Assembly: GCF_018130065.1 (NCBI RefSeq)
Contig: NZ_JAFCME010000006.1
Coordinates: forward strand, 124,001-188,000
DNA from: Bradyrhizobium sp. AUGA SZCCT0158
Lineage (GTDB): Bacteria; Pseudomonadota; Alphaproteobacteria; Rhizobiales; Xanthobacteraceae
DNA length: 64,000 bases
Direction of reading: 5' to 3'
The position numbers and the translations under genes are program-made. Below, in pieces: positions 26,356 to 34,510 of this stretch (position 1 is the stretch's first letter; each line of letters begins with the position of its first letter). The notes beneath the pieces were generated by a model. That model was not told the DNA's origin, made no database searches, and saw only the letters and a program-made list of their open reading frames with translations.

Positions 26356-27309
26356 TTACGGCAGCCCCAGCCTTCCGCTCTGGATGAACCACATCACGCT
26401 GGTCAGCGTGACGACGGAGGCGAAGGTGCCGATCAGGACGGCGACTGACGCCGGCTCGATCCAGGTGTTGTTCTGCCGCGCGATCACGAACACGTTGAGC
26501 GCCGGCGGCAGTGACGCCATCAGAACCGCGGTGGCTGCCCAGGGCTGTGCGAACGGCCCGAACAGCAGCATCAGACCGAACACGATCAGCGGATGGATCA
26601 GGAGCTTGACCGCGATCACGCCGGGCACTTCCCAGGGCACGCGATCGAACGGGCGCAACGCGACGGTGACGCCCAGCACGAACAATGCCGTCGGCGCCGC
26701 GGCGTTCTGCAAAAACACCAGCGTGTTGTCGATCGCGACGGGGGGACGAAAATGCAGCGCCGCGGCGAGTGCGCCGGCGCCGGCCGACATGATCAGCGGG
26801 TTGAGCACGATCTGCCGCACCACGATGCCGAGCGTGTGCAGCAGCGAGCGATGCTCGCGATCGGTGAACGCGATCAGGATCGGTACGATCGAAAACAGGA
26901 AAATGCTGTCGCAACAAAAAATCAGCGCGGTCGGCGCCGCCGCCTTGGTGCCGAGCACGGCGAGCGCCAGCCCCGGACCCATATAGCCGATATTGCCATA
27001 GGCGCCGGCCAGCCCGGCCAGGGTTGCCTTGCGCAGCGAAAGATCGCCGATGACTCGGCCAGTCACCACGGCAACGACGAAGGCGATCACGGTCCCGAGC
27101 GTGGTCGCGATCAGGAATGGCGGGTTGTTGAGTTCCGAAAACGGCGTCTTGGCCATGATGCCGAACATCAGGGCCGGCAGCGAGACGTAGAGCAGGAAGA
27201 AATTCATCCAGGCCAGCCCCGCCTCCGGCAGCCCCCTGGTCTTGCCGCAGGCAAAGCCGATGAAGATCACCCCGAAATAGGGAATCGCCAGATTGAGGAT
27301 ATCGGCCAT
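26356..27309 (-). CDS. AEC-family (auxin efflux carrier-like) transporter
   Basis: 317 residues with about ten membrane segments, beginning ILNLAIPYFGVIFIGFACGK. GAYGNIGYMGPGLALAVLG is the characteristic AEC N-terminal-half motif. Members export or exchange organic anions such as malate or malonate; the substrate here is unknown. It stands alone between ubiH-like and hspQ genes. Confidence 0.9.
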   Translation of the reverse strand: MADILNLAIPYFGVIFIGFACGKTRGLPEAGLAWMNFFLLYVSLPALMFGIMAKTPFSELNNPPFLIATTLGTVIAFVVAVVTGRVIGDLSLRKATLAGLAGAYGNIGYMGPGLALAVLGTKAAAPTALIFCCDSIFLFSIVPILIAFTDREHRSLLHTLGIVVRQIVLNPLIMSAGAGALAAALHFRPPVAIDNTLVFLQNAAAPTALFVLGVTVALRPFDRVPWEVPGVIAVKLLIHPLIVFGLMLLFGPFAQPWAATAVLMASLPPALNVFVIARQNNTWIEPASVAVLIGTFASVVTLTSVMWFIQSGRLGLP

Positions 27310-27443
27310 GCAATGGGGGTCTTTTTGTCAGCGTTTCGTCAATGTTTTCTTGGGGCTAGCGCCGGATGTGCCGGCCGGACTTGAGAGTTAATGCAACCTT
27401 TTGCCCCTAGCATCGGCCACAATCATGGTCTATTCGACGAGGT

Positions 27444-27776
27444 ATGATCAAAGCGCGCACCGCCAAATTCCAGATCGGTCAGATCGTCCGTCACCGGGTG
27501 TTTTCATTCCGGGGCGTGATTTTCGACATCGATCCGGAATTCAACAATACCGAGGAATGGTGGTTGTCGATCCCTGAGAACGTTCGGCCGCACAAGGATC
27601 AGCCGTTCTATCATCTGCTGGCGGAGAATTCGGACTCAGAATACGTCGCCTATGTCTCCGAGCAGAATCTGCTGCCCGACGATTCCGGCGAACCGATCCG
27701 GCATTCGCAGGTCGCCGAGATCTTCGTCAAGGACAAGTCCGGCGGCTATCGTCCGCGCAATCCCTCTTTGAACTAG
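27444..27776 (+). CDS. hspQ: Heat shock protein HspQ (YccV-like)
   Basis: 110 residues. KFQIGQIVRHRVFSFRGVIF and YVSEQNLLPDDSGEP are the hallmarks of the hemimethylated-DNA-binding/HspQ family; in E. coli HspQ is a Lon substrate and specificity enhancer. gacgaggt lies immediately before the ATG. Followed by a REP-like repeat and a strong terminator. Confidence 0.93.
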   Translation: MIKARTAKFQIGQIVRHRVFSFRGVIFDIDPEFNNTEEWWLSIPENVRPHKDQPFYHLLAENSDSEYVAYVSEQNLLPDDSGEPIRHSQVAEIFVKDKSGGYRPRNPSLN

Positions 27777-27788
27777 TCCACCTCACGT

Positions 27789-27821
27789 GTAGCCCGGATG
27801 GAGCGCAGCGAAATCCGGGTT
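27789..27821. repeat. Short REP-like repeat (agcccggatggagcgcagcg type)
   Basis: An imperfect palindrome built from agcccggat and atccgggtt around gagcgcagcga. This 33-bp unit is a common intergenic repeat in Bradyrhizobium-like genomes. It lies between convergent hspQ and ialB. Confidence 0.7.
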
Positions 27822-27830
27822 CTCTGAACG

Positions 27831-27860
27831 AAAAAGGCGCCCGGTCCCGGGCGCCTTTTG
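27831..27860. terminator. Bidirectional intrinsic terminator
   Basis: aaaaaggcgcccgg then ccgggcgcctttt: a perfect 9-bp GC stem flanked by A and T tracts, serving hspQ on the plus strand and ialB on the minus strand. Confidence 0.85.
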
Positions 27861-27878
27861 TTGGTTAATAAAGCGGCG

Positions 27879-28709
27879 TTACTTCGCCGCCGGATTGGCA
27901 TTGCCCGGCGCGCCGCCAGCGGGCGGGTTGGCCTCGAGCTTCTTGCGCGCTTCTTCGGCCCGCTTCTGCAGTTCTTCCTGCAACTTCTGCTGGGTCTTTT
28001 CGAATTCCTTGGGGTCGGTCGGCGGCCCGTCATAGGCCTTGGCGAATTCGGCCAGCGGCAGCGGCAGCGTCAGCGGCGCGCCGTTGGAGTTGATCGCCTG
28101 GACCACCAGATTCTGGCCCTTCTTCAGGTTGGCCAGCAGTTCCGGGCTCACTTCGTAGTCCGACATGCAACCATTCTGGAAGCAGATCACATAGGGGCTC
28201 TGCGCCGGGGGATTGGCATCGACGATGACGCGGGTGCCGTGCACGAGCTGCATGCCGAGCGGCAGCGTCACGCGCAGGATCTTCTTCGGCTCGCCTTCCG
28301 GCTCGATGATGACGGCCGCGATGACCGGCTGGCCGGACTCGATGCGCCCGTCCTTACCGGTGAAGCAGACCTGCTTGGCACCGGCGTCCTGCCCCTTGAG
28401 GCAGAATTTGGTCCAGGGCGCATAGATCAGCTGGACCTGCTGGTCCTGCGACTGACCGCCTGCCGGGGGAGCACCGGCAGCCGCTGGCGGGGCCGGCTGG
28501 CCGTTCGGGGCCGCGGGCGCTTGAGCCTTCGGAGCGGCTTTCGGGGCAGCCTTGGGAGCGGCCTTCGGCGCCTCCTTGGGCGCGCCGGGGGCCGGAGCCG
28601 GGGTTTGGGCCTGCGCACCTGCGACGAGCAACGTCGCGGACAATGCCGTCGCCGCCAACAAGGCGGCAACCCGCCCATGCGGCCGGACGGCCAAAATACG
28701 GAAATTCAT
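27879..28709 (-). CDS. Invasion-associated locus B (IalB) family exported protein
   Basis: 276 residues. The start at 28709 (MNFRILAVRPHG) follows AAGGG and gives a clean signal peptide ending AGAQA; a longer upstream frame is not supported. After cleavage there is a low-complexity Ala/Pro/Lys stretch with repeated APKAAPKA units (about residues 38-65), then the IalB domain with paired cysteines (FCLKGQDAGAKQVCF; VICFQNGCM) and a charged C-terminal coiled coil (EEARKKLEANP). IalB proteins are periplasmic or envelope proteins of uncertain biochemistry. Confidence 0.9.
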   Translation of the reverse strand: MNFRILAVRPHGRVAALLAATALSATLLVAGAQAQTPAPAPGAPKEAPKAAPKAAPKAAPKAQAPAAPNGQPAPPAAAGAPPAGGQSQDQQVQLIYAPWTKFCLKGQDAGAKQVCFTGKDGRIESGQPVIAAVIIEPEGEPKKILRVTLPLGMQLVHGTRVIVDANPPAQSPYVICFQNGCMSDYEVSPELLANLKKGQNLVVQAINSNGAPLTLPLPLAEFAKAYDGPPTDPKEFEKTQQKLQEELQKRAEEARKKLEANPPAGGAPGNANPAAK

Positions 28710-28978
28710 TGCGGAAAACCCTTTCTGAACGGGAGCGCCCGAAACCGCTGCAGGCACCGACACCTAGCCGTTTGGGCGGCTGTCTCCTAGTCAATTGAGG
28801 CGGATACGTGACAGGCGTCACCGCCTGGTCAATTGCACGCCTTCAATACAGCGGCGGACGAAAAGATCAATGCCGACAAGCATTTTTGGCCGCGGTCTCG
28901 GTGGACGCCGAGGCCTGTGGTCAAGGCCTATGGTAAAGCTCACTGGTGTGTGATCCCGAATCAAATCCGCGCGTGCAG

Positions 28979-30811
28979 ATGTTAGTCTTTGGACGTATCC
29001 GGCCTGGTATTCTCGCCAGCGTTGTGCTCGCGCTCGGCCTGTTGCCGCTGGCCCTCGCGGGCAAGGCCCGCGCCGGTGAAAGCCATGCGATCTCCATGCA
29101 TGGCGCGCCGGCCCTGCCGGCCGATTTTGTCCACATGCCCTACGCCAATCCGGATGCGCCGAAGAGCGGCCGGCTGGTCTGGGGTCTGCTTGGCACCTTC
29201 GACAGCCTCAATCCGTTCATCGTCCGGGGCCTCGCCCTGCAGCAGATCAGGGGCTTTGTCGTCGAGAGCCTGATGAGCCGCGGCAACGACGAGGCCTTCA
29301 CGCTCTACGGACTGCTCGCCAGGAGCGTCGAGACCGACGACATCAGGAGCTATGTCACGTTCCATCTCGATCCCCGGGCACGGTTCTCGGATGGCAAGCC
29401 GGTAACGGCCGACGACGTGCTGTTTTCCTGGGCGCTGCTGCGCGACCGCGGCCGCCCCAACCACCGCCAGTATTACGCCAAGGTCGCCAAGGCCGAAGCG
29501 CCCGACCCGCTCACCGTCAGGTTCGATTTCGGCGGCGCGCCCGACCGCGAACTGCCGTTGATCCTCGGCCTGATGCCGGTATTGCCGCGCCATGCGGTCG
29601 ATCCCGAAACCTTTGAAGAAACCACGATGACCGGACCGGTCGGCTCCGGTCCCTACCGCGTCACTGCGGTGCGCCCCGGCGCCAGCGTCACGCTGACGCG
29701 CAATCCCGACTATTGGGGCCGTGACCTGCCGGCGAACCGGGGCCTGTGGAACTTCGACGAGATCCGGTTCGATTACTACCGCGAGTCCAACGGCCAGTTC
29801 GAAGCCTTCAAGCGCGGGCTCTATGATTTCCGCAATGAGGCCGAGCCGCTGCGCTGGCACGACGGCTATGATTTTCCGGCCGCCCGCAGCGGCGAGCTGA
29901 TCCGCGACACCATCAAGCCGGGGATGCCGCAGCCGTCGGAGTATTTGGTGTTCAACACCCGCCGTCCGCTGTTTTCCGACGTCCGCGTGCGGCGCGCGCT
30001 GACGCTGCTGTTCGATTTCGAATGGATCAACCGCAACTACTTCTTCGGCCTCTATACGCGTGCCGGAGGCTTCTTCGCCGGGTCGGAATTGTCAGCCTAT
30101 GGCCGCGCCGCCGATCAACGCGAGCGCGAACTGTTGAAACCGTACCTCGCGCATATTCCGCCTGACATTCTCGACGGCAGCTTCCGCCTGCCCGTGACAG
30201 ACGGTTCGGGCCGCGACCGCGCGGCGCTGCGGGCTGCCCTCGCTCTGCTGTCCGAGGCCGGCTACGTGCTCGACGGCACCGTGCTGCGCCAGCGCGCGAC
30301 CAAAGCACCCCTCAGCTTCGAGATCCTGGTCACCACGCGCGATCAGGAGCGGATCGCGCTGGCCTACGCCAGAGACCTCAAACGCGCCGGCATCGAGGCC
30401 AGCGTGCGCGCGGTCGATCCGGTGCAATTCGACCAGCGCCGGCTCGGCTACGAGTTCGACATGCTGCAGAACCGCTGGGACCAGTCGCTGTCACCCGGCA
30501 ATGAGCAGTCGTTCTATTGGGGCAGCCAAGCCGCCGATATATCAGGCACAAGGAACTACATGGGCGCAAAGGATCCGGCGATCGACGCCCTGATCGCGGC
30601 ACTGCTGGAGGCCCGCGAGCGGCCGGAATTCGTCTCGGCGGTGCGGGCGCTGGACCGCACCCTGATGTCGGGGTTCTACGCTATCCCGTTGTTTAACGTC
30701 GCCGAGCAATGGATCGCGCGATGGAATCGGGTAGAACGGCCTTCAACCATCGCCTTGACGGGGTACCTGCCCGAAACGTGGTGGCACAGACCGGACGCGC
30801 AAACCAAATGA
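28979..30811 (+). CDS. Extracellular solute-binding protein family 5 (peptide/microcin-type, YejA-like)
   Basis: About 610 residues. Periplasmic receptor for an oligopeptide-type ABC importer. Signal peptide near the N-terminus (VVLALGLLPLALAGKARAGE), then family-5 signatures HLDPRARFSDGKPVTADDV, GPYRVTAVRPGASVTLTRNP and QNRWDQSLSPGNEQ. The start is uncertain: GTG 28946 and ATG 28979 are both in frame; I prefer ATG because it places the signal peptide normally. No permease or ATPase genes follow, so it must work with subunits encoded elsewhere. Confidence 0.9.
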   Translation: MLVFGRIRPGILASVVLALGLLPLALAGKARAGESHAISMHGAPALPADFVHMPYANPDAPKSGRLVWGLLGTFDSLNPFIVRGLALQQIRGFVVESLMSRGNDEAFTLYGLLARSVETDDIRSYVTFHLDPRARFSDGKPVTADDVLFSWALLRDRGRPNHRQYYAKVAKAEAPDPLTVRFDFGGAPDRELPLILGLMPVLPRHAVDPETFEETTMTGPVGSGPYRVTAVRPGASVTLTRNPDYWGRDLPANRGLWNFDEIRFDYYRESNGQFEAFKRGLYDFRNEAEPLRWHDGYDFPAARSGELIRDTIKPGMPQPSEYLVFNTRRPLFSDVRVRRALTLLFDFEWINRNYFFGLYTRAGGFFAGSELSAYGRAADQRERELLKPYLAHIPPDILDGSFRLPVTDGSGRDRAALRAALALLSEAGYVLDGTVLRQRATKAPLSFEILVTTRDQERIALAYARDLKRAGIEASVRAVDPVQFDQRRLGYEFDMLQNRWDQSLSPGNEQSFYWGSQAADISGTRNYMGAKDPAIDALIAALLEARERPEFVSAVRALDRTLMSGFYAIPLFNVAEQWIARWNRVERPSTIALTGYLPETWWHRPDAQTK

Positions 30812-30833
30812 CGCAAGCCATCGAAGTGACGCC

Positions 30834-32339
30834 GTGACCCAGCCAGCCGCTTCGCCCACGCTCGATACGTTGTTCAAGCGGTCGCTGGCACGGCAGCCGG
30901 ATGCGACGGCGCTGGTCGATCCGCCCAACAAGCAGCGCGTCACCGGGCAGACGCCGAAGCGCCTCACCTACGCGCAGGCCGACCGCGCCATTTCCGCGCT
31001 GGCTGCGCATTTCATCGAATCCGGATTGCCCGCCAACTCCGTCATTGCAGTCCAGTTGCCGAACACCATCGAATTCGCGCTGACAATTTTGGCCGCCTAT
31101 CGCGCTGGCCTCGTGGTCGCCGTGCTGCCCTTGCTGTGGCGGCAGGCGGAACTGACCATGGCGCTCAACCGCACCGCGGCGCGGGCGATCGTCACCACCA
31201 GCAAGGTCGACGGCATCGTCTATTCGGATCTGGCCATGAATGCCGCGGCCGAAGCATTTTCGATCCGCCATGTCTGCGGCTTCGGCACCGATTTGCCGGA
31301 AGGCATGGCCTCGCTCGACAACGCGATCCTGCGGGAATCGACAACCGCGCGCGCGGTGATCCAGGATGGCCGCAAGGCGGCACTGATCTCGTTCGATCTG
31401 ACCTCGGACGGTTTCCGGCCCGTCCCGCGTGCCCATCTCGGCCTGATCGCCGGCGGACTGTCGGTTTCGCTCGAAAGCGACGTGCCGCAGGGCGCAACGA
31501 TCCTGTCGGCGTTTTCGCCGATGTCGTTTGCCGGCCTCGCATCGACGCTGACGGTCTGGCTGCTGTCGGGCGGAACGCTGGTGTTGCACCATCCGTTCGA
31601 CGAAGAGGTGCTGGAGCAGCAGGTCAACGAGTATGCCTGCGACACGCTGATTGCCCCGGCCCAGCTGGCGCTGCGGCTGGACGAACTCGACCTCGCGGGC
31701 AGCCTGCCCTCCCTGCGCAACGTCATCGGCTTGTGGCGCGCGCCGGAACAGGTGTTGTCGAGCGCGTCCTGGTCGGCCCAGCAGGCAACCCTGACCGATG
31801 TCTACCTGTTCGGCGAAGTCGGTTTGTTCGGGGCGCGCCGGATTGCGGAGGACGGTTCGCCGGCCTTGATCAAACCAGGACCGCACGGCGCGCCGCGCGA
31901 ACTGCCGGGCTCCTCGATCGCGGGCGACATCCTGCTGACGCCGCGGGGCACCCTGGGACTGCGCGGACCGATGATCCCGGTCGCGGCCTATGCGCCGCCG
32001 CCGCCCCCCAGCGACTCGCTGATCGCAGCCGCGCCGCGCGATTACGTCGACACCGATTATTCCGCGCGGCTCGACCGCTCGACCGGCGCGATCAACATCA
32101 CCGCGCCGCCGTCCGGCATCATGGCCGTCGGCGGCTACCGCTTCCTGGCGCAGGACCTGCAGGAATGGGCCCGGCGGCTCGGACAAGGCGCGCTGCTCAC
32201 GGCATTGCCGGATCGCCTTAGCGGCCATCGGCTCGCCGGCCGGGCCCAGGACAACGCGCGCGCCCGCGACGCGCTGACGGAACTTGGGCTTAACCCGTTG
32301 ATGGTCGAAGCGTTTCGCGACCGGGCCAATTCCACCTGA
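30834..32339 (+). CDS. Degenerate adenylate-forming (AMP-binding-like) protein
   Basis: 501 residues, GTG start 22 bp after the binding-protein stop. The order of blocks follows acyl-CoA ligases: RLTYAQADRAISALAAHFIE and IAVQLPNTIEFALTILAAYR in the N-terminal domain. However, the ATP P-loop that normally reads [ST]SGTTGxPKG is FDLTSDGFRPVPRAH (about 186-200), the Y-G-x-T-E block is VYLFGEVGLFG, and no clear Y-R-T-G-D motif is present. The protein probably lacks normal adenylation activity and may be a binding or regulatory relative. The reading frame is intact and uninterrupted. Confidence 0.75.
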   Translation: MTQPAASPTLDTLFKRSLARQPDATALVDPPNKQRVTGQTPKRLTYAQADRAISALAAHFIESGLPANSVIAVQLPNTIEFALTILAAYRAGLVVAVLPLLWRQAELTMALNRTAARAIVTTSKVDGIVYSDLAMNAAAEAFSIRHVCGFGTDLPEGMASLDNAILRESTTARAVIQDGRKAALISFDLTSDGFRPVPRAHLGLIAGGLSVSLESDVPQGATILSAFSPMSFAGLASTLTVWLLSGGTLVLHHPFDEEVLEQQVNEYACDTLIAPAQLALRLDELDLAGSLPSLRNVIGLWRAPEQVLSSASWSAQQATLTDVYLFGEVGLFGARRIAEDGSPALIKPGPHGAPRELPGSSIAGDILLTPRGTLGLRGPMIPVAAYAPPPPPSDSLIAAAPRDYVDTDYSARLDRSTGAINITAPPSGIMAVGGYRFLAQDLQEWARRLGQGALLTALPDRLSGHRLAGRAQDNARARDALTELGLNPLMVEAFRDRANST

Positions 32340-32429
32340 GCGCAATCTCGCGGCTTGCGTTGACGCCACATTAAGCCAGGCAAACTAGGATCGCGCACTC
32401 ATAATGGCGCGCTTGATCCGAGTTGTCAG

Positions 32430-33656
32430 ATGTCCCAGCAAGGCCCGATCCTCGTCGTATCGACCGCAAGGCGGCCGTCGTTTGCCGCAGCGCTCGATGT
32501 CGCAAAGCTGTTTCCGGTCATCGAGGCCGAATGGGCGGACGCAGGTCGCGCGGTCGAACAGCTGCAGCCGGCCGCGGTATTGGCCGCGACGTCCGACGTC
32601 GATCAGGCCACGCTTGCCGCACTCGCCGCGCCGATCGCGGCACAGCAGCCCTATCTGCCGCTGATCGCGGTCGATCCGCAGATTGCGCTGCCTGAAAACG
32701 CCATTCCATTTTTCCAGAGCCAGGGAGACTCCAGCCGTCTCGCCGCGCGCCTGCGCGCAGCGCTGCGTGTTCGCGCATTGCACGCGACCGTGATGCGTCG
32801 GCTGGTACCGGCCACCCGGATCGCGCTGTCGGACATCGATACCTTCCGAGATGCTACCGTGCTGCTGGTCGGCCGCGGCGGCGCCTACCCCACACTGTCG
32901 GTCTCGCTTGGCGAACAAACCGGCGTGGTCGGCGCGCTGAGCATCGAGGCTGCGGCGAAGCATCTCAATGCACGCGACATCGACGGCATCGTGCTCAGCG
33001 AAGGCTTTAGCCCGCGCGTGGTCGATGCGTTCCTGACCGTGCTGGCGGAAGACGCCCGCTTCCGCCATCTGCCTGTGGTGGTGACGTCAGGCGATCTATT
33101 GCCTGCCTATGAATTGCCGAACCTCGAAATCCTCTCGGGCGAGCCCGCACAAATGGTGGCGACCGCGCTGCCGCTGATCCGCCAGCATGCCTTCGAAGCG
33201 CATTTGAGCCGGACCCTGCGCTCGATCGACGCCGAGGGTTTGATCGACGCGCGCACCGGCCTGCTCACACCGACCGCCTTCGAACGCGACTTCGCCAGCG
33301 CGGTCTATCAGACCCAGCAACGCGGCGGCGGCCTGTCGGTCGCGCGCTTCGCCTTCGACCCCGCCCACCCCCGCGCCCAGTTCGACGGCGCGCGCATCAT
33401 CAGCCGGCTGATGCGGCAGATGGATTTTGGCGCCGTTTGCGATGACGGATCGGTCGTGGTCGCCTTCGCCGAAACCGACCTCAAGACCGCGCATACGATC
33501 GCGCGGCGGCTGTCCAGCGTCATGCGCCACACCAGCCACGGCAAGCGCGACACCCGCGCAGAACCAACCGTGACGGTCGCGACACTGGAGTCGAAGGATT
33601 CCGCGAAGGCGCTGCTCGCCCGCCTCGGCGAAGAGGCCCATCGCGCCGCGTCCTGA
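32430..33656 (+). CDS. GGDEF-like domain protein lacking the GGDEF motif
   Basis: 408 residues. The C-terminal third has the fold pattern of a diguanylate cyclase (GLIDARTGLLTPTAFERDFA at its start, then VARFAFDP and AHTIARRLSSVMR), but the position of the GG[DE]EF active site reads CDDGSVVVAFAE. The upstream part resembles receiver-like alpha/beta segments (PILVVSTARRPSFAAALDVA; LPVVVTSGDLLPAYELPNLE). Catalysis is unlikely; c-di-GMP or GTP sensing, or a structural role, is possible. Follows the degenerate AMP-binding gene by 90 bp. Confidence 0.75.
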   Translation: MSQQGPILVVSTARRPSFAAALDVAKLFPVIEAEWADAGRAVEQLQPAAVLAATSDVDQATLAALAAPIAAQQPYLPLIAVDPQIALPENAIPFFQSQGDSSRLAARLRAALRVRALHATVMRRLVPATRIALSDIDTFRDATVLLVGRGGAYPTLSVSLGEQTGVVGALSIEAAAKHLNARDIDGIVLSEGFSPRVVDAFLTVLAEDARFRHLPVVVTSGDLLPAYELPNLEILSGEPAQMVATALPLIRQHAFEAHLSRTLRSIDAEGLIDARTGLLTPTAFERDFASAVYQTQQRGGGLSVARFAFDPAHPRAQFDGARIISRLMRQMDFGAVCDDGSVVVAFAETDLKTAHTIARRLSSVMRHTSHGKRDTRAEPTVTVATLESKDSAKALLARLGEEAHRAAS

Positions 33657-33773
33657 ATGTTCCGTCCAATCGTCCATGAACCCGCAGGGCCGCTGGAGCG
33701 ACACAGGTTCGATGTGCTCGCCGCCTAAACCGACGGGCGCGGGCGCTTTGCGCCCACCGTCGAGGAAGCGGCA

Positions 33774-34367
33774 ATGTTGACGAATAACATGGGGCTAACC
33801 TGGAAAGCTTCTGGGATCGCGTTGTTTGCGATGGCCCTTGCGCTCGTGGGAGGGCTGTCGCTGTTCAATAAGGCAAACCTCGACACGAAGCCAACCGCCG
33901 CCGTCGAACCTGCCATCGCCACCGCGACCAACTGCGCTGAATTCGAGGCGAAGGCCCGTAAGCTGTTCGACCAGGGCGGCGACACCGCGACGCTGAGTGG
34001 CACATTCGCGTCCGGCGACCACGTGCACCTGGCGATCGATTTCATCGGCGTCAGCTATTCCTGGGAATCGACCGGCGTGTTGGGAATAATGCCGAACGTC
34101 AGCGGCTCCCGCTGGTACAGCTGGCTTAAGTACACCGCGCACCGCAAGGCCACATACTCGCCCGAGCACACGCTCATATCATCCGTGTCCAACGGGAAGA
34201 TCAGCGGATTGGCCAGGTTGGAGGTGAAGCTCGATGTAGCCACCGCTGGAGATGGCGCGATAACAATCAAGAAGACCAGCGGGCTGTCCATATCGCCGAC
34301 GGTCGTGATCGCGAGCTGCAAAGCCTCGAATGAGGCGCCCCCGATTGCACGGGGATTGTCGAGCTGA
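33774..34367 (+). CDS. Membrane-anchored hypothetical protein
   Basis: 197 residues. One N-terminal hydrophobic helix (GIALFAMALALVGGLSLF) is followed by a soluble part rich in beta-type sequence (GTFASGDHVHLAIDFIG, GDGAITIKKTSGLSISPTVV) with two cysteines at about 54 and 185. I recognise no family. Two ATGs (33774, 33789) could start it. It is followed by a perfect 32-bp palindromic repeat. Confidence 0.55.
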   Translation: MLTNNMGLTWKASGIALFAMALALVGGLSLFNKANLDTKPTAAVEPAIATATNCAEFEAKARKLFDQGGDTATLSGTFASGDHVHLAIDFIGVSYSWESTGVLGIMPNVSGSRWYSWLKYTAHRKATYSPEHTLISSVSNGKISGLARLEVKLDVATAGDGAITIKKTSGLSISPTVVIASCKASNEAPPIARGLSS

Positions 34368-34415
34368 TGCGGCTCGACAAAGAAGTGCAGCGCGCCGGGT
34401 CGTAGCCGTCCGATC

Positions 34416-34497
34416 CCGTCATTGCGAGCGTAGCGAAGCAATCCATCTCGCAGCATGCCGACACATGGATTGCTTCGCTACGCTCGCAATGACGGGG
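34416..34497. repeat. REP-like element with 32-bp perfect arms
   Basis: The arm at 34416-34447 (core cattgcgagcgtagcgaagc) and its exact reverse complement at 34466-34497 flank 18 bases. It separates the orphan gene from the convergent mfd end. Related copies lie at 42703-42788 and 52738-52848. Confidence 0.85.
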
Positions 34498-34510
34498 ATG
34501 GTTCGGAGCC

